From positions 682,001 to 746,000 of the forward strand of contig CAVZVZ010000002.1 of assembly GCA_963778895.1 (NCBI GenBank): DNA of 64,000 nucleotides, in the 5' to 3' direction. Shown here in pieces: positions 27,107-36,149 of this stretch. Under the pieces are notes generated by a model. It did no database searches and was not told the DNA's origin. It was given only the letters and a program-made list of their open reading frames with translations. Positions within the stretch are counted from its first letter, which is position 1. The number at the start of each line of letters is the position of its first letter. Both the position numbers and the translations under genes were made by a program. This stretch comes from CAVZVZ01 sp963778895. Its GTDB lineage: Bacteria > Actinomycetota > Acidimicrobiia > Acidimicrobiales > Acidimicrobilacustridaceae.

Positions 27107-27408
27107 CGGTCGAGAAACGCTAGTACTCGGCGACGCGGCGAGCAGCCTCGTTTGCCTTTGAACGGCTTCCGCAGGCTGAGTCCGGCGTCGTGAACCGCTC
27201 CCTCATCGACGTCGTTGACCGGGCGATGCTGACCGCTGCCAGCGTCCGGCCGCGGAGGTCTGGTCAGCGCTGGAGTAGCCGTGCCATGTGCGGGACGTGC
27301 TGCTCGTCATGCGGGAACGGGCTCTGCCCGTTCCCTGCGGCGTGCCGCGACCGCATGTCCGGTTCTCGTGAACCGGTCGTGCGATCCCGACAAGGGAGAT
27401 TCCGTGAT
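27107..27408. other. gap with three consecutive hairpins (candidate structured RNA)
   Basis: No gene supported. Three perfect hairpins follow one another: GGGAACGGGC-TCT-GCCCGTTCCC (27313-27335), GCGGC-GT-GCCGC (27337-27348), and CCGGTTC-TCGT-GAACCGG (27359-27376). The last contains GGTTCTCGTGAACC, one base different from the Tad operator palindrome GGTTCCCGTGAACC. Candidates are a small structured RNA, a double terminator or an operator. Confidence 0.4.
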
Positions 27409-27795
27409 CTAACTCGGTGGTGACGGTGGTGGGCCGGAGTCGCCGAACACGACGATCGTCTTCATCTTCCCGTCGTCACCGAGCTCGGCAAAGTCGGTTC
27501 CGTATCCGCGGTCTTCGCCGAAGATCCAAACGAAACCACCGCGACCGAATCCATGATGCGCGTCGACCGGCGTCGTCAGCTCGACCCTCACCTCGACGCC
27601 TTCGGGCCAACCGGCCTGGAACTCGGCGATGGTGGCGTCGAGCTCGTCGATGCCTCGGACCTCTTTCTCCCAACCCTCCTGCAGAAACCTGATGTCCGGA
27701 CTGCACGCCGAGACGAGCAGCTCGCGCCGTTTCACCGCATCCCGCTCGTTCCACGCCGCGGCATACCAGCTGGCCAACTCGTCGGGCGTCGCCAT
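27409..27795 (-). CDS. SnoaL/NTF2-like protein
   Basis: 128 residues from ATG 27795. ELASWYAAAWNERDAVKRRELL at the start and IDELDATIAEFQAGWPEGVEV are typical of SnoaL-like/NTF2 folds, with FGRGGFVWIFGEDRGYGTDFAEL forming the later strands. The fold serves cyclases, isomerases and binding proteins; the activity here is unknown. It is divergent from the hydrolase at 27897. Confidence 0.82.
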   Translation of the reverse strand: MATPDELASWYAAAWNERDAVKRRELLVSACSPDIRFLQEGWEKEVRGIDELDATIAEFQAGWPEGVEVRVELTTPVDAHHGFGRGGFVWIFGEDRGYGTDFAELGDDGKMKTIVVFGDSGPPPSPPS

Positions 27796-27896
27796 GCGGA
27801 AGGTGTACCAGTTCGACAGGAGGCCCGACCGGATCAGGCTGATGGACCACGTCGGTCGCCGGTGATACAACGAGCCGACGCCAGGGGGAGCCAAGC

Positions 27897-28769
27897 ATGC
27901 CCGTCGCGGAGCTGGATGGCATCGAGATCGCCTACGAGTTGGTGGGTGACGGCCAACCCTGGGTGTTGACCCCGGGCGGGCGCTTCACCAAGGAAGTCGG
28001 TGGACTCCCCGAGATGGCTCGGGCGCTGGCCGACCACGGCCGGCAGGTGCTGACGTGGGACCGCCCGAACTGCGGCGCGTCGTCGGTCGTGTTCCGCGGG
28101 CCGTCGGAATCAGAGGTCCAGGCCGATGCGCTCGGCGCCCTTCTTCGTCACCTCGATCTCGGCCCGACGGTGATCGCGGGGGGCTCGGGCGGCGCGCGGG
28201 TGTCGCTGCTCACCGCCGCGCGCAACCCCGACGTCACGGCCGGATTGGCGATGTGGTGGATCAGTGGCGGCGTCCCCGGCCTGCTTCAGTTAGCCAACTA
28301 CTACTGCATGCCGTCGGCGGACGCCGCGTGGCACGGCGGGATGGAGGCCGTCGTCCAGATCGACCAGTGGCAGGAGGTGCTGAAGCGCAACCCTGCGAAC
28401 CGGGAGCGGTTCCTGTCGATTGACCGACAGGAGTTCCTCGCGGTCATGGACCGCTGGATGCTGGCCTACTGCCCGTGCGACGACTCGCTCGTCCCTGGGC
28501 TCGACGACGAGGACGTGGCCCGCCTCACGGTCCCGATTCTCGTGTTTCGCAGCGGTGTATCGGACATGTCCCACACCCGTGCCGCCTCCGACGCGCTGGC
28601 CGCCGGCCTGCCGCGGGCTGAGCTGGTCGACCCACCGTGGGAGGATGACGAGTGGAACGAGCGTCGAGCTGCAGTCGAGCAGGTTGGTTCGCTCTTCGTT
28701 CGTTGGCCGCGGCTGATCCCTCAACTCATCGACTGGGCCGATCGGACGATCGCCAAGTCGATCAGGTGA
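27897..28769 (+). CDS. alpha/beta hydrolase
   Basis: 290 residues with RBS GGGGGAG. The fold is shown by an oxyanion-type loop (WVLTPGGRFTKE), VLTWDRPNCGASS, nucleophile elbow VIAGGSGGARVSLLTAA, and a late strand RLTVPILVFRSGVSDMSH (acid region). The expected His region is near LVDPPWEDDEWNERR, where a classical catalytic His is not obvious, so it may not be a standard hydrolase. It is 35 bases upstream of the TauD-type gene on the same strand and probably forms an operon with it. Confidence 0.85.
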   Translation: MPVAELDGIEIAYELVGDGQPWVLTPGGRFTKEVGGLPEMARALADHGRQVLTWDRPNCGASSVVFRGPSESEVQADALGALLRHLDLGPTVIAGGSGGARVSLLTAARNPDVTAGLAMWWISGGVPGLLQLANYYCMPSADAAWHGGMEAVVQIDQWQEVLKRNPANRERFLSIDRQEFLAVMDRWMLAYCPCDDSLVPGLDDEDVARLTVPILVFRSGVSDMSHTRAASDALAAGLPRAELVDPPWEDDEWNERRAAVEQVGSLFVRWPRLIPQLIDWADRTIAKSIR

Positions 28770-28804
28770 GGGATCGATGATCGAACGTTTGTGAGGAGCT
28801 GACC

Positions 28805-29750
28805 ATGACCACCATCACCGTGCGTCCCATCCGCGACGATCTCTCCTTCGGTGCCCGCGTCGGTGGCATCACCCTCGACCGCCTCCGCGACTCGGAGGTG
28901 CGGGGCCGTCTCAACCAGGCTTTCGAGGAGCGGGGGCTGCTGATCTTCGAAGGGGTGGATCCGACACCCGAGATGCAGGTGGCGATCAGCACGGTCTTCG
29001 GTCCGCTGAAGGATCATCCGAGCTCGGCGACGCCCCGGGTCGGTGGCGACGACATGCTCGGTGTCATCGAGATCCGCCACGAACCGAACGACGGCGGCGT
29101 CGTCCGGGTGGATGGTCAGCTGCTGTCGCAGTGGCTGCCCTGGCACTTCGACCACTGCTACAACGATGAGCTCAACCGGGCCGGTGTGCTCCGCGCCGTC
29201 GAGATCCCCCCGGATGGAGGGATGACTGGTTTCGTCGACGGCATCGCCCTCTATGCCGCGGTGTCACCCGAGGTTCGCGACCGGATCGAGGGTGAGATGG
29301 TGATCTACGCGATGGACGTGATTCTCGACAACCTCCGGTTCGGGCGGCCCGAGGGCTTCGTCGAGGTCCAGGCGTCCCCGCAGGCTGCCAACGTGATGAC
29401 CGAGTACGAGCATCGGCCCCGGGCCATCCACCCGGCGGTCTGGACCCGTCGCTCCGGTGAGAAGGTCCTCCACGTTTCGCCGTGGATGGCGAAGGGCATC
29501 GAGGGTCGCGACGATTCCGCCGCCGACGTTGTTGCTCACCGAGGTGTGCAACGAGATCGTCGAGGCGGCGAGAGGTCTCAGTTACTTCCATCATTGGGAG
29601 CCGACCGACATGCTCATCTGGGACAACTGGCGGGTCCTCCACTCGGTGTCGGGCTCGGCGCCCGAGGACGGTCGCTGCATGCACCGCACGACCGTCGCCG
29701 GTGACTACGGCCTCGGCCGTTTCGAGGAGACATCGGCGGGGAGCTCCTAG
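28805..29750 (+). CDS. TauD/TfdA-family Fe(II)/2-oxoglutarate dioxygenase, one frameshift
   Basis: About 315 codons. The iron site is visible as WHFDHCYNDE (His-X-Asp), with the distal His in RVLHSVSGSAP and the 2-oxoglutarate Arg in GRCMHRTTVAG. The N-terminus VRPIRDDLSFGARVGGITLD is typical of the family. The frame changes near 29515; the span is one base over a multiple of three. RBS GAGGAG precedes the ATG. The family oxidises sulfonates, herbicides or carboxylates; the substrate is unknown. A fragment similar to its 3' end recurs at 9787-9989. Confidence 0.85.
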
Positions 29751-29974
29751 CGCCTCCCGCCATCAGGCTTCAGCCCGCCTGGGCTACCAGTGCCGCGGTG
29801 GCGGCGTCGTCGAGCGGTTTGCCCTGGTGCTGGATCGGTGCCGTCGGCATGCCCGGTTCGATCAGCTCAGTCCGCCTGTGGCGATCACCCTGTGGTCGGC
29901 CGAAGCCGTGACGGCCACGGCCCAGCCGAGGTGATGGCCGATGCCGAGGCGCATACCACCGATTTCGTCTTTGT

Positions 29975-30002
29975 CCGACCCGGCCTGCCTAGGCCGGGTC
30001 GG
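29975..30002. terminator. bidirectional hairpin terminator
   Basis: CCGACCCGGCCT (29975-29986), a GCCT loop and AGGCCGGGTCGG (29991-30002) form a perfect 12-bp stem. It lies between the 3' ends of the dioxygenase gene (plus) and the repeat lipoprotein gene (minus), where a shared terminator is expected. There is no T-run, as is usual in actinobacteria. Confidence 0.8.
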
Positions 30003-30015
30003 AGCAACTCGACCA

Positions 30016-31600
30016 TTAGGGGAGCCCGACGAAGGTCCCCGACACCAGATTGATCGTGCCGAGATTGATGAAGTGGGCGGCGATGGTGGTGGTGTTGCCG
30101 GCGCCGGGGTTGATGGTGAGGGTGGCGCCGGGTTCGTTGGTGAAGGTGCCGGGGCTGCCGCCGCCGATGATGGTTCCGGCGCTGGTGGTGGTGAACGTCC
30201 CGTAGTTGAGGAACGACGAGGTCTTGGTGGTGAGGAGGTCGTGGGTGTTGGCGACGGTTTCGTTGAAGGTGCCGTTGTTGGTGAAGGTGTGTCCGCCCGA
30301 CAAGATTCCGTTGCCGTTGGTGAACGTGGCGTTGGTGGTGGCCCCGACCGGCACGGTGGTGGTTCCTGCCGCGCCCATCGTGCCGCTCGTCCAGGTCAAC
30401 GAGGACGTCACCGTGAGGTCACCGCTCTGGGTTCCCCCCAACAGGGTGAGCACGGCGACCTTTTGTTTGTTGAAGCTGACGGTGGCGGTCCCCGAGTTGA
30501 TGGTCAGGTTGCCCACGTTGATCGTGGCGGGGGTGGCGAAGGTTCGGGTGTTGAGCACCGTCAGGTTGCCGGGACCGTTGTAGGTGCCGGTGTCGGATGT
30601 GGTGTTGGTTTGGGCCAACTGCAACGTGCTGCCGCTGGCGATGTTGACGGTGCCGAGGTTGTCGAAGTGGGCGGCGATGGTGGTGGTGTTGCCGGCGCCG
30701 GGGTTGATGGTGAGGGTGGCACCGGGTTCGTTGGTGAAGGTGCCGGGGCTGCCGCCGCCGATGATGGTTCCGGCGCTGGTGGTGGTGAACGTCCCGTAGT
30801 TGAGGAACGACGAGGTGCTCGTGGTGTCCAGGTCGTAGCTGTTGGCGACGGTTTCGTTGAAGGTGCCGTTGTTGGTGAAGGTGTGTCCGCCCGACAAGAT
30901 TCCGTTGCCGTTGGTGAACGTGGCGTTGGTGGTGGCCCCGACCGGCACGGTGGTGGTTCCTGCCGCGCCCATCGTGCCGCTCGTCCAGGTCAACGAGGAC
31001 GTCACCGTGAGGTCACCGCTCTGGGTTCCCCCCAACAGGGTGAGCACGGCGACCTTTTGTTTGTTGAAGCTGACGGTGGCGGTCCCCGAGTTGATGGTCA
31101 GGTTGCCCACGTTGATCGTGGCGGGGGTGGCGAAGGTTCGGGTGTTGAGCACCGTCAGGTTGCCGGGACCGTTGTAGGTGCCGGTGTCGGATGTGGTGTT
31201 GGTTTGGGCCAACTGCAACGTGCTGCCGCTGGCGATGTTGACGGTGCCGAGGTTGTCGAAGTGGGCGGCGATGGTGGTGGTGTTGCCGGCGCCGGGGTTG
31301 ATGGTGAGGGTGGCACCGGGTTCGTTGGTGAAGGTGCCGGGGCTGCCGCCGCCGATGATGGTTCCGGCGCTGGTGGTGGTGAACGTCCCGTAGTTGAGGA
31401 ACGACGAGGTGCTCGTGGTGGCCAGGTCGTAGCTGTTGGCGACGGTTTCGTTGAAGGTGCCGTTGTTGGTGAAGGTGTGTCCGCCCGACAAGATTCCGTT
31501 GCCGTTGGTGAACGTGGCGTTGGTGGTGGCCCCGACCGGCACGGTGGTGGTTCCTGCCGCGCCCATCGTGCCGCTCGTCCAGGTCAACGAGGACGTCACC
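30016..31600 (-). repeat. 594-bp near-identical tandem repeats
   Basis: Two full units, 30413-31006 and 31007-31600, plus a partial unit 30016-30412, are nearly identical at DNA level. Visible differences cluster in one short segment (GTGTCCAGG versus GTGGCCAGG versus GTGAGGAGG around 30815 and its equivalents). This indicates recent duplication or gene conversion. The copy number could be collapsed or expanded in an assembly. Confidence 0.92.
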
Positions 31601-32295
31601 GTGAGGTCACCGCTTGGGTTCCCCCCAACAGGGTCAAGCGGGCAACGGTGTTCGGATGGGCGGTGCCGGTGATGTTGAACTTGCCGTCCGAGATGCTGAG
31701 GCTGCCCGCGATCTGCGTGGCCGCCACTGTCTGGTTGGTGGAGGAGACGATGCTCGCGCCTGGAGCCGGCGCACACCGTGTCGGTGGCTGCGGGGACCCC
31801 CGAGGGGGACCAGTTGGCTGCCGTGGCGAAGGCTCCGTTGGCCGGACCGCTCCAGGTCTTCGTGCAGGACGACCCCGAGGGCGCGGTGGTGGTCGTGATG
31901 ACGGCCGCAGGTGCGGTTGGGGACGCTCGTGGGCGAACACAGCGAAGCTGTAGGTCGTTGATGGGCTCAGACCCGTGGCGACCGCACTCGTGGCCGGTGC
32001 GGCAACGTTGGCGACGAACGCCCCGGCGTGGCGGAGACTGGCGGCGTCGTGCGCAGCGACCCGAACCATCGTCGGTGAAATCGGTGTCGGCCGGGTTCGT
32101 CCAGTTGAGCGTGACGCTCGATGACGCTGGGGTGGCCGAGAGCGCAGTCGTCGGGGCCGGCGGAGTCGTGTCGCAGCCGGCCAGCAGGAGCATGGCGGCG
32201 ATGGCGGCGGCCACCAGCACCAGGGTGTGGCGCCAACGGCGCTTCGACTCATCGCTGTATCGCCCTGCCGGTCGCCCATTGCCGGATCGTCGCAT
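30016..32295 (-). CDS. surface lipoprotein with FN3-like domain and 198-residue repeats
   Basis: Starts at ATG 32295 (MRRSGNG...). A basic stretch, a hydrophobic helix and lipobox LLLAGC mark a lipoprotein. A fibronectin type III-like segment follows (ALSATPASSSVTLNWTNP), then a WSGPANGAFATAANWSPSG motif seen in adhesin-type proteins. The rest is a beta-helix-like array of LTVTSSLTWTSG, TFTNNGTFNETVAN, TFTNEPGATLTINPGAG units. At DNA level 594-bp units repeat almost exactly. The frame changes several times between about 31.6 and 32.1 kb. Likely a secreted adhesin or matrix protein attached to the membrane. Confidence 0.75.
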   Translation of the reverse strand: MRRSGNGRPAGRYSDESKRRWRHTLVLVAAAIAAMLLLAGCDTTPPAPTTALSATPASSSVTLNWTNPADTDFTDDGSGRCARRRQSPPRRGVRRQRCRTGHECGRHGSEPINDLQLRCVRPRASPTAPAAVITTTTAPSGSSCTKTWSGPANGAFATAANWSPSGVPAATDTVCAGSRREHRLLHQPDSGGHADRGQPQHLGRQVQHHRHRPSEHRCPLDPVGGNPSGDLTVTSSLTWTSGTMGAAGTTTVPVGATTNATFTNGNGILSGGHTFTNNGTFNETVANSYDLATTSTSSFLNYGTFTTTSAGTIIGGGSPGTFTNEPGATLTINPGAGNTTTIAAHFDNLGTVNIASGSTLQLAQTNTTSDTGTYNGPGNLTVLNTRTFATPATINVGNLTINSGTATVSFNKQKVAVLTLLGGTQSGDLTVTSSLTWTSGTMGAAGTTTVPVGATTNATFTNGNGILSGGHTFTNNGTFNETVANSYDLDTTSTSSFLNYGTFTTTSAGTIIGGGSPGTFTNEPGATLTINPGAGNTTTIAAHFDNLGTVNIASGSTLQLAQTNTTSDTGTYNGPGNLTVLNTRTFATPATINVGNLTINSGTATVSFNKQKVAVLTLLGGTQSGDLTVTSSLTWTSGTMGAAGTTTVPVGATTNATFTNGNGILSGGHTFTNNGTFNETVANTHDLLTTKTSSFLNYGTFTTTSAGTIIGGGSPGTFTNEPGATLTINPGAGNTTTIAAHFINLGTINLVSGTFVGLP

Positions 32296-32318
32296 CCCGC
32301 CCACCCCTGGTCGCGTGC

Positions 32319-32471
32319 TCACTCGAAACCCAGCGGCCGGCACGCTACCGGGCCGGTGGTGTAGGCGCACAAGGCGAGGAGCTCGTCGTCGCGCCCGCGC
32401 GACGTGACCCCCGCTGCTCGACCATCGAGGCGTACCAGCCACCGTTGCTTCGACGTTGGGCACTCCATCAT
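32319..32471 (-). CDS. possible 50-residue protein
   Basis: From ATG 32471 or 32468 a short frame reads MMECPTSKQRWLVRLDGRAA, later RDDELLALCAYTTGPVACRP. Composition is protein-like and Cys-containing, but no family was recognised, and there is no strong RBS. It lies directly upstream of the repeat lipoprotein on the same strand. It may be a chance frame. Confidence 0.3.
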   Translation of the reverse strand: MMECPTSKQRWLVRLDGRAAGVTSRGRDDELLALCAYTTGPVACRPLGFE

Positions 32472-32754
32472 GACGAACCTCCGTTGTCCTCGCCGTCCGT
32501 TCGTGACCAAGAGTCGCTGCGTCAGCGGGCGACGGTCACCACATCAAGATGAACGGTCTCGGCTGCGTGGGCCGTGCCGGGGCTGAATGCGTGCTCTGTG
32601 CGCGGCACGACACTTCGGCCGGCGCGTACCGACAGTTGGTCGGCGAATCTCGCGCCGAAGCGGCCGGGATCATCGAGCGGTCGGGGAGTAGGGTTCGCAG
32701 TCAGTTGAGGGTGGAGGGCCGTGTGATGAGCTGCGTGTTCGCCGGGGGCGCAAG

Positions 32755-35700
32755 GTGAAAGGCGAGAGCCTGCCGGGCGGCACGGTCACGTTTCTGTTGA
32801 CCGATGTGGAGGGGTCGACCCGCATGTGGCAGCAGAACCCGACGGCGGCCGGGGCTGCCATGGCTCGCCACGAGGAGATCCTCGCGGAGACGATTGCCAA
32901 ACATGGTGGCGGGCGCCCCTTGGACCAGGGCGAGGGTGACAGCGCATTGGTGGCGTTCGGTCGGGCCCGCGACGCGCTCGAGTGCGCGGTGACGCTGCAG
33001 TTGGCGTTGCAGTCGGAACCCTGGCCCGACGATGCTGCGCTACGCGTGCGGATGTCGTTGCACACCGGCGAGGCCGAGCTCACCGACGGCAACTACCGGG
33101 GCTCGGTGATAAATCGGGCGGCGCGGCTGCGCAGCCTCGCCCACGGTGGGCAGGTGCTGCTGTCGTCCATCACCGCGGACGTGGTGCGTGACCGTTTGCC
33201 GGTTGACGTGACGCTTCTGGACCTGGGCGAGCATCCGTTGAAGGACTTCCCTCGGCCGGAGCACGTGTTCCAGCTTGCGCACCCGGGCTTGTTTGACCGT
33301 TTCCCGCCGTTGCGTGCAGGAACGGTCGAAACCGACAGCTCCGAGTCGTGGTCGGTGCCTTTGCCGGCTGCATTCGCGTTCGGCGAGCTGACGGACCAGC
33401 TCGGGGGTTTCGTCGGTCGTGCCGACGAGCTGGAACAGCTTTCGAGCCGGCTCGAGAAGCTGCGGCCCGGTCGCGCCGAAGTGGTGATGGTGTCGGGGGA
33501 GGCCGGTATCGGCAAAACCCAGTTGTGCACCCGTTTCGCTCGAGCCGCCAGCGAAGAGGGTGCGATCGTGTTGTACGGCCGCTGCGACGAGGACCTGGGT
33601 GTGCCGTATCAGCCGTGGGTGGAGGTGCTGTCCCATCTCGTGACCCACGCTCCTCGAAACCTCGTCGCTCAGCATGGCGGCGTCGAGTTGGCCCGTCTGG
33701 TGCCCGCGGTGCGCCACGTGTTGCCTGATCTTCCCGCTCCCACCGGGAGTGATCCCGAGACCGAGCGGTATCTGCTCTTCGGTGCCGTGGCCGAATTGCT
33801 CACGGGCGCTTCGCAACATGCGCCCGTGGTGATCGTGCTCGACGACCTGCACTGGGCGGACAAGCCCAGCTTGTTGTTGCTGCGTCAACTCGTCACCGCG
33901 ACCACCGGCGCGCAGATCCTCGTTCTCGCGACCTTCCGCGACACCGACGTGACCCATGGCGACTTCCTTGCTGATCTGCTCGCGACGCTACGACGCGAGC
34001 CGAACGTCGAACGTTTGACGTTGCGTGGCCTGGACGACCTCGAGTTGGTGCGGTTGCTCGAATCAGCCGCTGGTCACGAGCTGGACGAGGCCGGGGTGAG
34101 CCTGGCCCATGCCCTTCGCCGCGAGACCGACGGCAATCCGTTCTACGCGAACGAGATCCTGCGCAACCTGGCCGAGACCGGCGCGATCACCCAAGACGAG
34201 CACGGGCGATGGGCCCCCACGGCCGGCCTCGATCTCGCTCACATGCCGGCAAGTGTTCGTGAGGTGATCGGCCAACGCGTCGCCCGCCTCGGCGAGGACA
34301 CGCGACGGGTGCTGTCGATGGCCGCGGTGATCGGTCGCGAGTTCGACCTGGCGCTGCTGGCACGCGTCGTCGATGTCGATGACGAACAGCTCGTCGACCT
34401 GCTCGAGGGTGCGATGACGGCCGCGGTCGTGGCCGAAACCGGGGCACCGGGTCGGTTCACGTTCGCCCACGCGCTGATCGAGCACACGCTCTATGCGGAG
34501 CAGTCGGCGGTTCGTCGCGCAAGAGCCCACATGCTGATCGCGGAGGCACTGGAGGAGATATGCGGTGACCGTCCGGGTGAGCGGGCCGGTGAGCTCGCGC
34601 ATCACTGGGCCCTCGCCACCCAACCACAGGACATGTCGAAGGCGATCGAGTACGCCGCGACTCGCCGGTGACAGGGCCCTCGCCGGGCAGGCACCGGACG
34701 AGGCCGTTCGTTGGTATCGCCAAGCTCTGGAACACGCGGATCGGACCATCGATGACAACCCACAGGTCCGGGCCGAGTTGCTCCTCGGCCTCGGTGAGGC
34801 CGAGCGTCAGGCGGGGGACCCGGAACATCGAGAGACCCTGATCGCGGCGGCGGACCTCGCCGCCGAGATCGGCGACACGGACCTGTTGGTCCGAGCGGCG
34901 ATTGCGAACAATCGCGGTTGGAGCAGCAGCACCGGTGTTGTCGACGAGGAGCGCGTCCGGGTGCTGCGGCTGGCGCTCGACCGGCTGGGCGACGTCGACA
35001 CGCCCGAACGGGCTCGCCTTCTCGGAACGCTGTGCGCCGAGCTCCTCTTCGGTGCCTCCTTTCCGACGCGACTCGAGTTGGCGGACTCGGCGGTTGCCGT
35101 TGCGCGCCGGGCCGGTGACGAGCGGACGCTGCTCGACACCCTGATCCGCACCCAGGAGTCGATCGTCGCCCCCGCGACGTTGCAGCAACGGCGTGCGTGG
35201 ACGAGCGAGGCCTGCGCGATCGCCGACCGGGTGGACGATCCCGTGATGCGCGGCCTGGCCTACGGCTACTCGCACTTGGTCGCGGTCGAAGCCGCCGATC
35301 TCGAACGGGCCCGACAGGACCTGGACGTGACGGTGGCCGAGGCCGCCCATATCGGACAGCCGACCTATCAGTGGATGGCGGCGGTGATGACTGCGATGGA
35401 CCGCGCCATCGCAGGCGATCTGACCGAATCCGAGCAGACGGCCCTACGCGCGTTGCAATTCGGGATGGATGCCGGCCAGTCCGACGCGACGGGCGCGTTC
35501 GGGATGCAGTTGCTGACGATTCGCTTCATGCAGGGGCGTCTCAACGAGATGGTGCCGCTGCTCGAACAGACGCTGGCCGAGGTGCCGGGCATCGCCGCTC
35601 TGCGTTCGGGCTTGGCGTTGGGCAAGACCGAGGGCGGCGAGCTGGACGAGGCTCGCCAGCTCCTCGATGCCGAGGCCGCCACGGACTTCGAACGCGGGAT

Positions 35701-36122
35701 GGGCAGCGGGTGGTTGGCGTCGAACGCGATGTGGGCCGCGGTGGCCTACCGCACCGGACACGTCGAAGCCGGACAAGTGCTGTACGACCGGCTCAGTCCG
35801 TGGTCCGACCAGTTCATATCCACCCACGTGACCGCACACGGTGCGGTCGCCCACCCGCGTCGGGCTCCTTTGTCGGTTGCTCGGCCGAGACGATGAAGCC
35901 GAGAGTCATTTCGCGCAAGCCCATGCCGTCAACACCCGAATGAACTCACCATTCTTCACCGCGTTCACCGATGTGGCGTGGGCCGCGCTGCTCGCGGATC
36001 GAGCCGAGGACGATGACCTCGCTCAGGCCCACCGGCTCGCGGACAGCGCGCTGGCGCTGGCAGTAGAAGGTGGGTTCGGCGGCGTCGAGCGGGACGCGAG
36101 GGCAGTTCTCCTGCGACTCTGA
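32755..36122 (+). CDS. cyclase-like/AAA ATPase/TPR regulator, two frameshifts
   Basis: About 1122 residues from GTG 32755. The cyclase-like domain (residues 1-180) has TVTFLLTDVEGSTRMW with its metal Asp and VINRAARLRS with the Asn/Arg pair, but the base-binding Lys position is Gln (QGEGDSALVAF). Next is an AAA/LuxR-type ATPase with FVGRADELEQL, P-loop SGEAGIGKTQLC and Walker B VIVLDDLHWAD. TPR-like repeats follow to the end. Frame changes near 34665 and 35855 each need one extra base (span is two over a multiple of three). It is related in plan to the 16010 gene. It may regulate the adjacent PKS/NRPS locus, inferred only from position. Confidence 0.82.
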
Positions 36123-36149
36123 CCGGTTGCCATCGCCGGGCCGCCGGCG

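Noticed and set aside
27241..27408. Remnant of a group II intron end (CGCATGTCCGGTTC resembles domain V)
   Set aside because: Only the 3' strand of the stem is similar; the 5' strand (AGCCG...) is not placed to pair, and no reverse transcriptase is present.
29941..31953. A 670-codon plus-strand frame with perfect internal repeats
   Set aside because: It is the antisense of the 594-bp repeat lipoprotein. Its repeats simply mirror that gene, and the minus strand has the lipobox and beta-helix motifs.
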